A DNA stretch of 64,000 bases from Aeromicrobium duanguangcaii (GCF_024508295.1 NZ_CP101990.1:1302001-1366000); one strand, 5' to 3'; positions 27,801-37,000 are shown, counted from the first letter of the stretch. Translations and numbers: made by a program. The notes: generated by a model from the sequence alone, not told the origin.

Positions 27801-28266
27801 GTGCTCCGGCGACGTGGAGTTCACCGCGCTGCAGCCGTATCGCGCGTTGCGCGAGCTGTACGACAGGGGACTGGAGCCGACGAGGGAGGGCTCGAGGACT
27901 CACGGTGAGGATCTGGTCAGCGGGTGGCTCTCCACGGGCGAGTGGCCGGCGGGACACCCGTCTCAGATCGAGAAGCTAAGAGAGGCGGAGGACACTCCCG
28001 AGGGCCGGGCTGCAGCGCTCGCCGCGTGGTTGGAAAGCGTGCAGACGCACTACGAGGAGCGCTTCATGGCGCCACTGTCGGGTCCGGGAGTGCTGTCACT
28101 TCCGCGTTTCGACATTGGCTCACTCGAGGAGGTGCGCGCGGGCCATCTCGATGGAGAACTCGCTCTGGTCATCCGCAATGCGTTGGTCGAACTGCAGGTG
28201 ACCGTCCGGCGCGCCTTGGAGCGCAGCCGTCCGGCGGCCGGTGGTGGCAATGTCATCCAGTTCTGA
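24820..28266 (+). CDS. Large tubulin/FtsZ-like GTPase (1148 aa)
   Basis: The GTG start lies 13 bases after AAGGAGAG. The N-terminus is a nucleotide-binding Rossmann start, KYIVVGVGGSGGATVRYIMD (3-22). The tubulin signature equivalent VVGSMAGGSGASMFLDVCRL lies near 173-192, in place of GGTGTG. At 1148 residues it is far longer than FtsZ or tubulin (about 350-450), with a very long mostly helical C-terminal part. It resembles the Pfam Tubulin_2 group of large bacterial tubulin-like proteins. It is probably cytoplasmic and possibly polymer-forming, but polymerisation cannot be read from sequence. Its 3' end overlaps the next gene. Confidence 0.85.
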   Translation: MRKYIVVGVGGSGGATVRYIMDQLKADLRSRGVEELPAAWQFLQIDVNPRPDSSPELGSIRDLGGRYVSVSSASNTFSVVRQQVEGRLQGAGHLEGLLGWAPEPRAAADGVNISEGAGQYRAIGRMLTLTRLALIQEALNSAWQDLQQPGAWGNLPHQLADQGPYDSASVVPIVVGSMAGGSGASMFLDVCRLLGRVKGVVPKATSAFLFTPDVFHALDKSNRVGIDGNAMATLAEVIAAQARSSDAIDSALMTALGVASANGEPAAFGRVLPIGASIGGDGAKFGETPEDVFRGLGRAIAATMISERASKTFLQVVIENPTPPPVVEKVVGWGADTSSVSWGSFGYSSLSLGRDRYGEYVAQRLARVAVDRLVDGYKELASALSPQDQLERAVGAQRETLYERVGLPVQNAKFSVWIQQLLGARQSQIADDSLGNVLDVLDQLNAGPKGADFFGVARQRLAGDEAAVAHGLDVGAYAWVEEFAVGLEARLRAETVRILAEPTQGLPFARKILEDMASRYRVLSEKLVAAVPPAGTVLQFSDRVLDMGAMDNTPKLRQEARADIEDRVNNAVLHRVAIPLSGVLRSVAEDVLPAISRALSAAQQDLENAMKLAERQAGLAQLHTRLYGEWPSGDVVPPRFKHAHNEVLLTTADDFPATFRSHVEAAAPGVPVENAVNDMVQHIVRGEWEDQGAAPSRFDVLTNVVAWRAAALPRDAATGDPRPAKTPVYELALKPADLLMRAGAFAARRDHHFAIFTNQTFEAYLNEPGVPDSERTGRLLKFRSAFKQAVHQAAPLVGVDAHLVEKIHAQKVRPQLTFSEIPVAPGSAAAKALESEIQPADGQPDPSVDRLREALTAQSNANRIAIYGAYPKYLPVVFSSFLDQLKDRWSNATGLERGDLWRWKRTRPLPAALAMGAAEQTAIVKGWYLGRALGLVTHPVHPGDLGPVQVFDALRSARMLPFSDEFLTPRASWGEAGSSWLPGVLEGHTLALVRCSGDVEFTALQPYRALRELYDRGLEPTREGSRTHGEDLVSGWLSTGEWPAGHPSQIEKLREAEDTPEGRAAALAAWLESVQTHYEERFMAPLSGPGVLSLPRFDIGSLEEVRAGHLDGELALVIRNALVELQVTVRRALERSRPAAGGGNVIQF

Positions 28267-30883
28267 TCTCGTCATCCTGGCCGCCGATTGCGACGAGCTG
28301 CCGGCGTGGACAGGGACACTCCAGGACTGGTCAGCGCTCGGGATCGTTCGCGACTTCGTGGCGATCACCCTGCAGGATGTCGCAGCGTCGACCTGGCGGG
28401 CATTGCTGATCGCTGACGGGGCGGCGACGCCGGTCATCCTTCAGGACGAGATCGCTGCACGTCCCTTGGTGACGTCGGTCTCGGTCCTGGCGCTGGGCAC
28501 AGTCGGTGTCAAGGCTGTGCTTCCCGACAACGACATTTCGGCAGCCCTCAGGGATGCCGTGCACTTCGCGCTGCCCGGGATTCCCCTCACCTGGGGTCAA
28601 GTGGTGAACGTCGGAACGACTCAGGGTTGGCCACAGGTCGACCCCGCGACGTTCGCTTGGACGGGCGGTCACACGGTGCTGTTGGCGCCAGAGAACTCGC
28701 ACTCGCCGGGCGGTGGCAAGGCGCCGGTGCCGGCCGAGGAGCTGCGGCGGCCGTTAGGTCTGACACACGGTGCTGCGGGCCTGGCCTCGGCAGCGGGACT
28801 GTGGACCGGAGCCAGCCGTGGCACGGTGCACGGTGCACCGGCCTCCGGTGGGGGGCGCGTCACCCTGCTGCGGACGTACACGCGGCACGTGTCGACGGCA
28901 GAGTCTGCCAACGATCTTTTGGCCCGGGTGATCGACGTGAGCGCCCGGTATCCGGTCCCGGTCGACCGAGTCGGACGCCAGCTTCAGCGGATCTCCGACG
29001 AGAACGCCGCCGCGGCTCGTATGGCGAGGCATCTGTTGAAAGCACATGCTTCGACGCTGGATCCCTCGCCGCGTGTCGGTCGAGACGTCAGGGCCGAACG
29101 GACGCCGGCCAAGGAGATGCTCAGGCGCTTCTTCGCATTCCTTGGTTCGGCTCTCCGCCTCGCGCCCCAGACGTTCGCGCATGCTCTGGAAGCCGAGGCT
29201 GCGCGTGCGACGGCGCCGGCCCTGCAACGACTCCTGCTCGGGTCGAACTCGGCCTACCAGATCACGGTGCGCGACATCACGGGCATCGCCGAGGATGGCG
29301 AAGTCGTCTCGGCGGTGGCTCTTGAAGCAGACCTTGACGCACGGGTGGCTGCTCTGGCGGGGGATGAGCACACGTCGGTCAGCCCGCGTCATGATCATCC
29401 CGACCTGTGGAAGGACTTCGTCAATGGAGCCCTGACCCTGCTGGACGGGCAGGAGCGCAGCGAGAAGCTTCCGGAGCCCACAGAAGCCGGAGCGACGGCG
29501 GTGGTGACGGATCCGCGGGTCGTCGTTCCGGATCTGTCCTCGATCTTCGAGCTGCCGGCTGAGGCCAAGCGCCTCGTCGCTGTGGCGACTCTGCCGGCCA
29601 ACGACTTCGAGCGGATGGGTGTCGTCGAGCAGATGATCGCCGAGCAGATCCGCCGGGAGCCCGACAGCGCTGCCGAGTTCGCACACCTGCAACGACGGGT
29701 GGATGAGTGGCGTGACCGTTCCGCTCGCTCGTACAGCGGGCAGGTGGGCAGGCATATCGCAGAGCGGATCTCTGGGCTCAGGACAGAGGCGCTGCTGCAC
29801 CAGGAAGTCCTCCGGCGACACGGGGCCGACACCGGTCTCGGCGATGCCGTTCTCAAGGACCAGACGAGCCTCGGCCGGTGGACCTGGGCGGTCCTTCTGA
29901 TGGCCCTTGCCACCTCGAGCGTGTTGACCTTCTTCGGCGCGGACGGGGCGATCGCGTGGACGGAGGTCGCTGGGTGGATCGCGGCGACGTGGATCGTGGC
30001 CTTGGCCCTGCTGCTGGGCGTCTTCGTCGCTCGCCAACGGGCGCTCTTCCAGCTGATTCACCGGCGGCAGCGGGAACGACGACTCGCGGAGATCGCCTAC
30101 GAGGATCTCACCGCGACGTTGAAGGACCTGAGACGGTTGCTGGCCGTTCACCGTCAGTACGTGGACTGGAGCAGGGCCCTCACGGCTTTCGTCGGGGCGC
30201 CTTGGGGGGAGGTCGCGCCGGGGCGCGAGCGAACGACGGAGTTGGGAGCCGGCTTCGGCCACAACCATCGCTTCGGGCGCGTGGTCATAGAGGACGCGGC
30301 CGCCGACGAGCTGGCCCGTCGAGCGCAATCGGAAGTGAGCGAGCCGGGTTGGCTGTCCGACGCCTGGCAGGCGTTCCTCGCCGATCTGCCGGCCTTCGAA
30401 GACCGCCATCGAGTGGAGCGCGAGCCGGAGTTGCTGTTCTCGGACGCGCGCATGGGGGAGCGTCCGGTCCTGACCGTCTGGAGTGAGCAGATCGCCCCGC
30501 ACCGACGCTTTGACGCTGCACGGCCGGTGCTGGACCGCCTGCGGACGTTCGTCGACGAAGTCGCGAGCGAGGGCGATCGACGAGTGCTGTGGACGGACGG
30601 CGCCAGCCGGAAGCACGACGAGTCGTATCAGGAATTCGTCGCCGGAGTCTTGCCGAGTCGGACTCGTGGTGAGTTCTCTCGGCACGTCTTCGCGACCGTT
30701 CCCGAAACCGTCGACCCGTGGATGGTGTCGCACACCGAAACCGGGGACTTCACCCCAGAGGGCGGTCCACTCGTCCTGACGCAGCTGACCGAACCGTTCC
30801 CCGCCCGTGATCTGGCGTTCTGCCGGAGTGGGCCTGTCCTCGAACCCGTCGCGAAGAGCTTCGGCGACGCTCCACAGATGTGA
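28250..30883 (+). CDS. Large two-TM protein of the tubulin/GTPase system (877 aa)
   Basis: I start it at ATG 28250, overlapping the tubulin gene's last 17 bases; GTG 28241 is also in frame. The protein has a soluble N-terminal region of about 540 residues, a membrane hairpin (about 543-563 and 573-595, TWAVLLMALATSSVLTFFGA and IVALALLLGVFVA), then a charged coiled segment (RRQRERRLAEIAYEDLTATL) and a C-terminal soluble domain of about 200 residues. Both large domains should lie on the same side of the membrane. I do not recognise the family. Overlap with the tubulin gene implies coordinated synthesis. Confidence 0.75.
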   Translation: MSSSSDLVILAADCDELPAWTGTLQDWSALGIVRDFVAITLQDVAASTWRALLIADGAATPVILQDEIAARPLVTSVSVLALGTVGVKAVLPDNDISAALRDAVHFALPGIPLTWGQVVNVGTTQGWPQVDPATFAWTGGHTVLLAPENSHSPGGGKAPVPAEELRRPLGLTHGAAGLASAAGLWTGASRGTVHGAPASGGGRVTLLRTYTRHVSTAESANDLLARVIDVSARYPVPVDRVGRQLQRISDENAAAARMARHLLKAHASTLDPSPRVGRDVRAERTPAKEMLRRFFAFLGSALRLAPQTFAHALEAEAARATAPALQRLLLGSNSAYQITVRDITGIAEDGEVVSAVALEADLDARVAALAGDEHTSVSPRHDHPDLWKDFVNGALTLLDGQERSEKLPEPTEAGATAVVTDPRVVVPDLSSIFELPAEAKRLVAVATLPANDFERMGVVEQMIAEQIRREPDSAAEFAHLQRRVDEWRDRSARSYSGQVGRHIAERISGLRTEALLHQEVLRRHGADTGLGDAVLKDQTSLGRWTWAVLLMALATSSVLTFFGADGAIAWTEVAGWIAATWIVALALLLGVFVARQRALFQLIHRRQRERRLAEIAYEDLTATLKDLRRLLAVHRQYVDWSRALTAFVGAPWGEVAPGRERTTELGAGFGHNHRFGRVVIEDAAADELARRAQSEVSEPGWLSDAWQAFLADLPAFEDRHRVEREPELLFSDARMGERPVLTVWSEQIAPHRRFDAARPVLDRLRTFVDEVASEGDRRVLWTDGASRKHDESYQEFVAGVLPSRTRGEFSRHVFATVPETVDPWMVSHTETGDFTPEGGPLVLTQLTEPFPARDLAFCRSGPVLEPVAKSFGDAPQM

Positions 30884-30884
30884 G

Positions 30885-31304
30885 GTGAGATCGATCAATC
30901 AGGTGTACCTGTGCGTGGCGTCCGCGACCGGCGCGGTGCTCACCGCTGTCGTCGTCCTCGTGTCCTCGGCGCACGTCTCGAACTCGCTCTCCGTGGCACT
31001 GGCGGCAGGTCTGACGGCCGTGGCTGCGGTCCTCGCCCCTCGGGCAGCCCGAGGTATCGACCGATGGTTGCTGCCCCTCATGGGCGTCGCGTGGGCGGTT
31101 TCGGCGGGCGTCGTCTGGAGCGACGCGCGCTGGGTTACCGGTGGCCTTGCGCTGCTCACAGCGGTGGCGCTCATCGCTCAGGCGGTCGCCGACCGGGGTC
31201 ACATCGCCATGATGGATGGGACGCCGCAGCACCGAAACGTTGTGGCCGGATCGGGAGTCGACCGGGTCGCCTCCTCGAGCGAAACGACGGGGGACCGCTG
31301 GTGA
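30885..31304 (+). CDS. Small four-helix membrane protein (139 aa)
   Basis: The GTG start at 30885, one base after the previous stop, gives a 139-residue protein. Four hydrophobic helices (about 5-25, 30-48, 58-76 and 80-97) are followed by a polar tail. Its stop overlaps the next gene's GTG (GTGA). The family is unknown. It is a candidate membrane subunit of the system. Confidence 0.7.
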   Translation: MRSINQVYLCVASATGAVLTAVVVLVSSAHVSNSLSVALAAGLTAVAAVLAPRAARGIDRWLLPLMGVAWAVSAGVVWSDARWVTGGLALLTAVALIAQAVADRGHIAMMDGTPQHRNVVAGSGVDRVASSSETTGDRW

Positions 31305-33490
31305 GCGATGCACGGGAGCGGATCGCACGAGCCGACCGGTGGTGGCAGCAGCTCCCCGGGGGTTCACGACCGGACTATGACGATGTCGAGACGTGCGCAC
31401 GCCTGGGTGTGGAAGACCAGAGCGCTCTCTCCAAGCTCGTCCTGGGGGACACGGGCTCACTCGTCACGACCTTTCCGACTTTGCGGCGGATCCTGGACGC
31501 GACGGAATCAGACATGTCCATGGGGGACTCGGATCCGGCGGGGGTGGACACCTCGCAGGTCGCATCGACGGAGCATGCGCTGGAGGAAGCGCAGCAAACG
31601 GTGGAGCCATCCGGCGGTGGGGGCATCCGAGAACGACGCGTTCGTGAGTACGTATCCAATGCTCGGTCGGAGGGCTCGTGGCACGACCACTTGGACGACG
31701 ACTGGGTGGCGCGCGCGCTCGAGGATCCGGAGGCATTGGCGAAGATGCCCGTGTCCGTCGCTCGCAAGCATCGTCGCCAGTTGCAGGGGCTTCTCGATGT
31801 CGGCGTCGGCGGCCGGCGGACAGAGGAGGGCACGGCTGAGGACTTCACGACCGAACCGGACCTCACGGGTCATCTCCCGGCCAGCCATGCCGTCGTGTTC
31901 GAACCTGCGGCCGACGACGGGGTCATACTTTCTTGGCCGGAAGCCGACTCCACGGATTTTGCCTGGTTCAAGGTGTTCGCCGGTGATGGAACTCGACGGC
32001 CGTTGGGATATGAGGGCAGATTGGTCGGTCAGGGCCATGACTCCTCGGTGCAGGACATGGTCCCGGTGGCGCAATGGGGACGTAAGTATGCGGTGTGGGT
32101 GCACGCGGGTGCCAACAAGAGTGCTGCGAAGGCGGCGCAGCCATGCCTGTGGGCGAGGGGCGTGCTGGTTGCCCCGGTCCGCAAGGTTCACCTGAGCAGT
32201 GGTGACCGGAGGGTCGCGGCGACGTGGACGGCTGAGACCGGAGTGGATCGCGTCGAGGTTCATCGGTTCGATGTCGGCAGTGTGCCGGAAGGTCGTTCCG
32301 TCTCTGCCGCATCCGTGGTCAGCGGGGATCTGTCTGGGAGCAACCTGACCGGCTTCGAGGAGAACGACGTCCCGGCGGGTACCTATCTCTACCGGTTCTA
32401 CGCCGTCGCGCTGGTCGACGACGTCGAGTATCGAAGTGTCCCGGTGGAGGAGCAGGTGACGGTCCAGGTGCAGGTGCCTGAGGTCCACGAAATCGACGTC
32501 ACGGTCGACGACGTGACGGGCCGGTTGACCGCGTCCTGGCAGGAAATCCAGGGAGTCCACGTCGAACTGCATTGGACCGATCAAGAACTCGTTCACGGAG
32601 TGCGCGATCACCAGTTGGACAAGGAAGGTCTGGAGCGTCTCGGCCTGGGGGTCGGGACGCGGATCAATACTCCGCCCACGCGGGAGGACGGACGAGCGAC
32701 GGTCAGTTGGGATTGGCCCGGGGGCGCCTCCCGTATCCAGGTCGTCGCGGTCTCGACGGAGGGAACCGCCTATCGAGTGGGTGCCGCAGAGGTTCGCGTG
32801 CGGCTGGGTCGCGTGACGCATCTGGCGCTGCACGAGAGAGTGGACGAGCAGTATCTGACGTTCGCCTGGCCGGAAGGGGCCAGCGCGGTCGTCGTGCGCA
32901 TGCAGGGAAATGAGGCTGAAACCGATCCGTGGAACTGGCGCGAGATACGCGAAATCGATCGCGCCTCACACCGGCGGTACGGCGGCATCAGGCTCGGTGA
33001 GCTTCCGGCGGAAGGCTGCCGACTCGCTCTCATGGGATACGCGGTCGAGGGTGGCCGGCAGGTCCAGGGCGATTCGGAGGAGATCGAGTACCCCGGCTTG
33101 TACAGGATCAGGTATCGCTTCGAGTCGGGGCTCACGCCCCAGCCCGCCGCATCGCGATTCTGGAAACGCCGAGAGAAGAATGAGGTCGCTGCAGCCGAGG
33201 ACTGGATCCATGTCGAGTGCGAACCCCCTAAGGAAGTAGACGTCGTTCTCGTGACCATGCCCGACCGGCTGCCACTGCACGGCTCGGCTTTGGCCGGGGA
33301 ACCGCGGTCGCAGCGACTGCCCCTCAGTCGGCTCCAGCTGGACGGCGCGAAGTCGACGCTCAGGTGGAAAGTGCCGGCGGGTGCAGGAGAGGGGTGGCGA
33401 CGGCTGTTCGTCGACCTCCCGGACGAGGAGCAAGCCCGGTACGCGGTCATCGACCCGGAAGTAGCCCAGCTGAGGGGCAGAGTCCCGTGA
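31301..33490 (+). CDS. Beta-rich FN3-like repeat protein with helical N-terminus (729 aa)
   Basis: The GTG start at 31301 overlaps the previous stop. Residues 1-190 are helical and charged (ARERIARADRWWQQLPGGSR). From about 190 onward, several beta-sandwich repeats of about 90-100 residues carry fibronectin-III-like features, for example ILSWPEADSTDFAWFKVF, VAATWTAETGVDRVEVHRF, GTYLYRFYAVALVDDVEYRS and RLTASWQEIQGVHVELHW. There is no signal peptide or TM, so these modules appear cytoplasmic, which is unusual for FN3. The likely role is a scaffold or binding protein for the system. Confidence 0.75.
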   Translation: MSDARERIARADRWWQQLPGGSRPDYDDVETCARLGVEDQSALSKLVLGDTGSLVTTFPTLRRILDATESDMSMGDSDPAGVDTSQVASTEHALEEAQQTVEPSGGGGIRERRVREYVSNARSEGSWHDHLDDDWVARALEDPEALAKMPVSVARKHRRQLQGLLDVGVGGRRTEEGTAEDFTTEPDLTGHLPASHAVVFEPAADDGVILSWPEADSTDFAWFKVFAGDGTRRPLGYEGRLVGQGHDSSVQDMVPVAQWGRKYAVWVHAGANKSAAKAAQPCLWARGVLVAPVRKVHLSSGDRRVAATWTAETGVDRVEVHRFDVGSVPEGRSVSAASVVSGDLSGSNLTGFEENDVPAGTYLYRFYAVALVDDVEYRSVPVEEQVTVQVQVPEVHEIDVTVDDVTGRLTASWQEIQGVHVELHWTDQELVHGVRDHQLDKEGLERLGLGVGTRINTPPTREDGRATVSWDWPGGASRIQVVAVSTEGTAYRVGAAEVRVRLGRVTHLALHERVDEQYLTFAWPEGASAVVVRMQGNEAETDPWNWREIREIDRASHRRYGGIRLGELPAEGCRLALMGYAVEGGRQVQGDSEEIEYPGLYRIRYRFESGLTPQPAASRFWKRREKNEVAAAEDWIHVECEPPKEVDVVLVTMPDRLPLHGSALAGEPRSQRLPLSRLQLDGAKSTLRWKVPAGAGEGWRRLFVDLPDEEQARYAVIDPEVAQLRGRVP

Positions 33491-34854
33491 CGTGGTTTCA
33501 ACTGACGTATGCGTCATCGGCCGGCCAAGGCGGACGGCCGGGCGGTTGGGGCGTTCTCGAGCGCGACGCCGGGATCCCGTCTGAACTGGCGGACTTCATG
33601 GAGCAGGGAGTGGTCTCGCACCTCGACACTGGGGAACACCTGCCGGATTTCGCTCCTCGCGAGGTGCTGTTCCATCGGCAGCGGTCGTTGAGTTTCGCGT
33701 TCGATCCGAGCCGCGGAGCCGCGTGGTGGCACGCGTGCCCGGCCGGCAGCGACGTCACCGGTCGGCCCGGGAACGTGTTCACCCATGTCGTGGGCCGCCT
33801 GCAGCCCGATCACCACAGCAGGCCGATCAGCCTGGTCCGGTCTTCAAGTTGGATGAACCCTTTCGGTCACCGTGAGGTGGCTGCCTCGCGACTCAACGAT
33901 TTCCAGGCGCCGGAGAACGAGCAGAATGCGGGCACCGTTCTTGAGCGCGCGTTTGCCGATCCGGTTCGAACCGAGGCACTGCTCGCAGCCGTCACGTTCT
34001 GCTTTCAGGAGGATCGACCGCTCGTCCTGGTGGGTGACACCCCTGCGGTGATCGATGCCCTCGAGCGGCTGTCGTGGACAACGTCTGGTGTCGTCAGTTC
34101 GACCATCCCCTTCCGGACGTTCGACCGTGCCCGCAGCATGCCGAGTCCGGGAACTCCGTTCTGCGTGGTCGGGATCCCGCCGGAGGACCGTGTAGCGGCG
34201 CTGACCCATGTCGCTGAAGGCCGCACGAACGCACTCGTCCTCGACCTCGGGTGGTGCCCCGACGAGGAGGCCGAGACCTACTGGCAGGTGGATGGTCAGA
34301 CGTGGCCCGTCGACCGCCGCTGGCAGGATGCGTTCTTCAGACTCTCCACACTCGGCACAGGTGTCGCCCTCCAGATCACGGAGCTGATGGACGAGATCTG
34401 CGCGCAGCTGTCACCGACGGAATTGCTCAACCCTTCGTGGCCACTCGCGCTCGCGCTGTTGCGGCACTTCGACGAGGGTCACCCGGACCGTGACGACCTA
34501 TGTGCAGAGTGGGCTCAGACTCGGCCGTGGGACGACCTTCGCGACCCGCGTTTGCGTGAGCTGCTTCGTATGGATGAAACCCTTCCGGCGGTGAGCGTCC
34601 TATCACCGCCTGTTGACGATCAGCAAGCCGCAACCGGTCCGCAGTCGATCGTCGGGCTGCTCGTGTCGCAGTGTCCGACCGCGCCCCCGCCCACGGTCGT
34701 CGAGGCTCTGGAGGCCCTGTGGGCGGCCTCGATGGAGTCGAGCGGGGATGAGGTCCAGCGCATACAGAGCGCCGTGCAGGTGGCCTTGGGGCTCGCCATC
34801 GTGGCAACCCCGGTGGCGAATGAGTACGAGTGGTCAAGAAAGGACGAGGTATGA
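33487..34854 (+). CDS. GAP1-like (GTPase-associated protein 1) protein (455 aa)
   Basis: The GTG start at 33487 overlaps the previous stop by four bases. The N-terminal 150 residues (TWFQLTYASSAGQGGRPGGW, FHRQRSLSFAFDPSRGAAWW, RPGNVFTHVVGRL) resemble, from memory, the N-terminal domain of GTPase-associated protein 1 found beside DO-GTPases in predicted conflict systems. The middle part (ALLAAVTFCFQEDRPLVLVG, RTFDRARSMPSPGTPFCVVG) fits a second GAP1 region. It sits two genes before a zinc-ribbon GTPase, exactly the expected partnership. The family assignment rests on recall. Confidence 0.7.
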   Translation: MTWFQLTYASSAGQGGRPGGWGVLERDAGIPSELADFMEQGVVSHLDTGEHLPDFAPREVLFHRQRSLSFAFDPSRGAAWWHACPAGSDVTGRPGNVFTHVVGRLQPDHHSRPISLVRSSSWMNPFGHREVAASRLNDFQAPENEQNAGTVLERAFADPVRTEALLAAVTFCFQEDRPLVLVGDTPAVIDALERLSWTTSGVVSSTIPFRTFDRARSMPSPGTPFCVVGIPPEDRVAALTHVAEGRTNALVLDLGWCPDEEAETYWQVDGQTWPVDRRWQDAFFRLSTLGTGVALQITELMDEICAQLSPTELLNPSWPLALALLRHFDEGHPDRDDLCAEWAQTRPWDDLRDPRLRELLRMDETLPAVSVLSPPVDDQQAATGPQSIVGLLVSQCPTAPPPTVVEALEALWAASMESSGDEVQRIQSAVQVALGLAIVATPVANEYEWSRKDEV

Positions 34855-35891
34855 GTGCCAGGCTTCAGGCGCCTCGCGGAGGAACGGCGGAGCTTCGTCC
34901 CGGCTACCTGCGCGTTCGCCTCACCGGGGATGTCGACGGCGTGCGCCTCCTGGCGACAGGTCTCGGCGGCGAAGACAGGGTGGACGAGCGCGAATCACCC
35001 CACGCCGTGGACGTCTCGCCCACGGAGGGCGAGGTGTCGCTGTCGGTCGTACCCGAAGCGGGTGTCGAGTTCTCTCCCGGCACGCGACTCGGCCTCGACG
35101 TCGAGGTGTTCGCTGGCGCCGGTGCTCGTGATCTCCCTGCTGCCCTCGACGTCCTCAGGATCGACGTGGGCGCACTGCGCTCCTTCGAACTGGCCGCCTG
35201 TCGCGGGGACCGGACGTCCTGGCACGTCGGGCTGGGCGTTCCCGCGCCCTTAGCCTTCGACTTCAGCGACGATGACATCGTGGCGCGGCTCGACGAGCGT
35301 GAGGCGTTGTGGGTTGCGCCCGGGCGGTACATTCTGCGGGTTTCACGCGGGGGAGAGGACCTTCCCGCGACAGGGCGCAGGTGGGCGCTGATCCTCGATT
35401 CCTCAGCTTCCTTCAGCCGTGCGTTGGACGCGAACGAAGTGAACGGGGCTGCCCGTGTTCTAGCGGGGCTCCTCGCGGAGGAGACCGGACTCGGTCCCGC
35501 ATGGACCGGGGCGACGGGATTGACTGAGCCGGTCCACGGATCGACCGACCCGGGATCAGTCGCACTGGCGTTGGACCCCGGACGCCCGGCGTCGTGGTGT
35601 CTCGCTGCTCCGGCGCTCGATCAGGCGTGGGCCGCAGGCGCACAGTCGGCAGTTCTGCTGCTTGATTCTGAACCTGCTGACCTGCCCGACGTGCGGAAGC
35701 TGTTGGCCGATTCGGCAGATCGCGATGTGCTCCTCGTCCTGGTGGGCGCGACCGCCGGACACGATATTCCCCTTCGGGGTGAGGTATCCGGCCGACTGAA
35801 CGTGGCATACCTGAAGGCGCGTGAGGGTGTCCCCGCTCAGGAGTGGGACTGGAGTTCCGTGTGCTCGCTGTTGAGCGGAGGCCGACGATGA
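34851..35891 (+). CDS. Second vWA-like protein of the system (346 aa)
   Basis: ATG 34851 overlaps the previous stop (ATGA). The N-terminal half is beta-rich. The second half begins WALILDSSASFSRAL, with the DSSAS arrangement of a MIDAS-type vWA domain, followed by AVLLLDSEPADLP and VLLVLVGATAGHDIPLRGEV strands. It has no signal peptide or TM, so unlike the 855-residue vWA protein it should be cytoplasmic. vWA-GTPase pairs are common in regulated assembly systems. It overlaps the GTPase gene by four bases. Confidence 0.7.
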   Translation: MSARLQAPRGGTAELRPGYLRVRLTGDVDGVRLLATGLGGEDRVDERESPHAVDVSPTEGEVSLSVVPEAGVEFSPGTRLGLDVEVFAGAGARDLPAALDVLRIDVGALRSFELAACRGDRTSWHVGLGVPAPLAFDFSDDDIVARLDEREALWVAPGRYILRVSRGGEDLPATGRRWALILDSSASFSRALDANEVNGAARVLAGLLAEETGLGPAWTGATGLTEPVHGSTDPGSVALALDPGRPASWCLAAPALDQAWAAGAQSAVLLLDSEPADLPDVRKLLADSADRDVLLVLVGATAGHDIPLRGEVSGRLNVAYLKAREGVPAQEWDWSSVCSLLSGGRR

Positions 35892-37000
35892 CGAAGTGCC
35901 CCACGTGCTTTCGGGATCTTCCCCCGGAGGTCGAGTACCTGGCCTGCTCGACCTGCGAGGGGGAGCCATCTGCGCGTCTCACCCAGGAGTACGGACGGGA
36001 TGTCCCGCTGCCCTACGTCTTCGAGGTTGACCAGGTCTCATGCCCGAGGTGCAAGTTGGACGCGGTCGTGGAGGCGTGCGCGTCCTGCCACTCGGTGGTT
36101 CCCGACGAGTGGCGCCGTCCCGACACCACCGTCACCTGCGTCGCCATGGCTGGCGCACGGAGTTCGGGGAAGAGCATCTACCTCGGGGTTCTGCGCCAGC
36201 AGCTCGCGCTGTGGGTGGAAGAGACTCATGGGACGCATCTGGAACTCCTGGGCGATAGCGAGCGCCACTATTGGCAGCGCTACGGGGCCCCGTTGTTCGA
36301 CGAGGGGGTGATTCTCGGCGCCACAGCCGAGATCGCAGCCGATCCCGACGGATACCGGCCACTGATCTTCCGGTTCGTCGACGCTGCCGGTCGGAGCCAA
36401 ATCCTGGTGGTCCGCGACGTCGCCGGTGAGGACCTCGAGGACTTGGTGCGGCGTCGGTCGGCCCTTGAGTTCGTCAAGCGCGCGGATGCGGTGGTTGCGC
36501 TGATCGATCCGTTGAAGATGGACAGGCTGCGGGAGTCGCTGCACGGGATCATTCAGCCCGGCGACCTCGGGGGGGACGGTGTCGAGGTCGTCCTCCAGGT
36601 TTTGAACCTCCTCACCGACGACGGCCGCCTGCCCGTCCCCGAGGGCAAGCGGGTGGCTGTCGCTGTATCCAAGCTCGACATTTTGCAGCAGATCAGGGAC
36701 GTCGAGGGTGCGCCCTTGCGACGCGTGATGGTGCGCGCAGGCTCGCCCTTGCAGCGCGATCCGTCGATGCGCACGGCCGGCTTCGACCGGCGTGACGCGG
36801 ACTTGGTCGACGCCGAGGTTGACTCGCTCTTGGTCGAGCTCGTCGGTCCGAAACTCAGGAATCTGCTTCGTCAGAAGGACGTGGACCATCGTTACTTTGC
36901 GGTCTCCGCACTCGGTGCCCACCCTGAGGGCCAGAGTCTTAATTCAGCGGGAATCGCACCGTTCCGAGTGCTCGACCCGGTGAAGTGGATCCTTTCGTGA
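35888..37000 (+). CDS. Zinc-ribbon GTPase, DO-GTPase-like (370 aa)
   Basis: ATG 35888 overlaps the previous stop by four bases. Two zinc ribbons open the protein (C4-C7/C20-C23 and C52-C55/C64-C67). A GTPase domain follows with P-loop GARSSGKS (89-96), a switch-II-like RDVAGED (about 175-181) and VAVSKLDIL (SKLD near 259-262) as the guanine-specificity motif. The SKxD variant and DxAGE switch match those of the operon GTPase at 14211. It is likely the central switch of the system, controlled by the GAP1-like and vWA-like partners encoded just upstream. Confidence 0.82.
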   Translation: MTKCPTCFRDLPPEVEYLACSTCEGEPSARLTQEYGRDVPLPYVFEVDQVSCPRCKLDAVVEACASCHSVVPDEWRRPDTTVTCVAMAGARSSGKSIYLGVLRQQLALWVEETHGTHLELLGDSERHYWQRYGAPLFDEGVILGATAEIAADPDGYRPLIFRFVDAAGRSQILVVRDVAGEDLEDLVRRRSALEFVKRADAVVALIDPLKMDRLRESLHGIIQPGDLGGDGVEVVLQVLNLLTDDGRLPVPEGKRVAVAVSKLDILQQIRDVEGAPLRRVMVRAGSPLQRDPSMRTAGFDRRDADLVDAEVDSLLVELVGPKLRNLLRQKDVDHRYFAVSALGAHPEGQSLNSAGIAPFRVLDPVKWILS

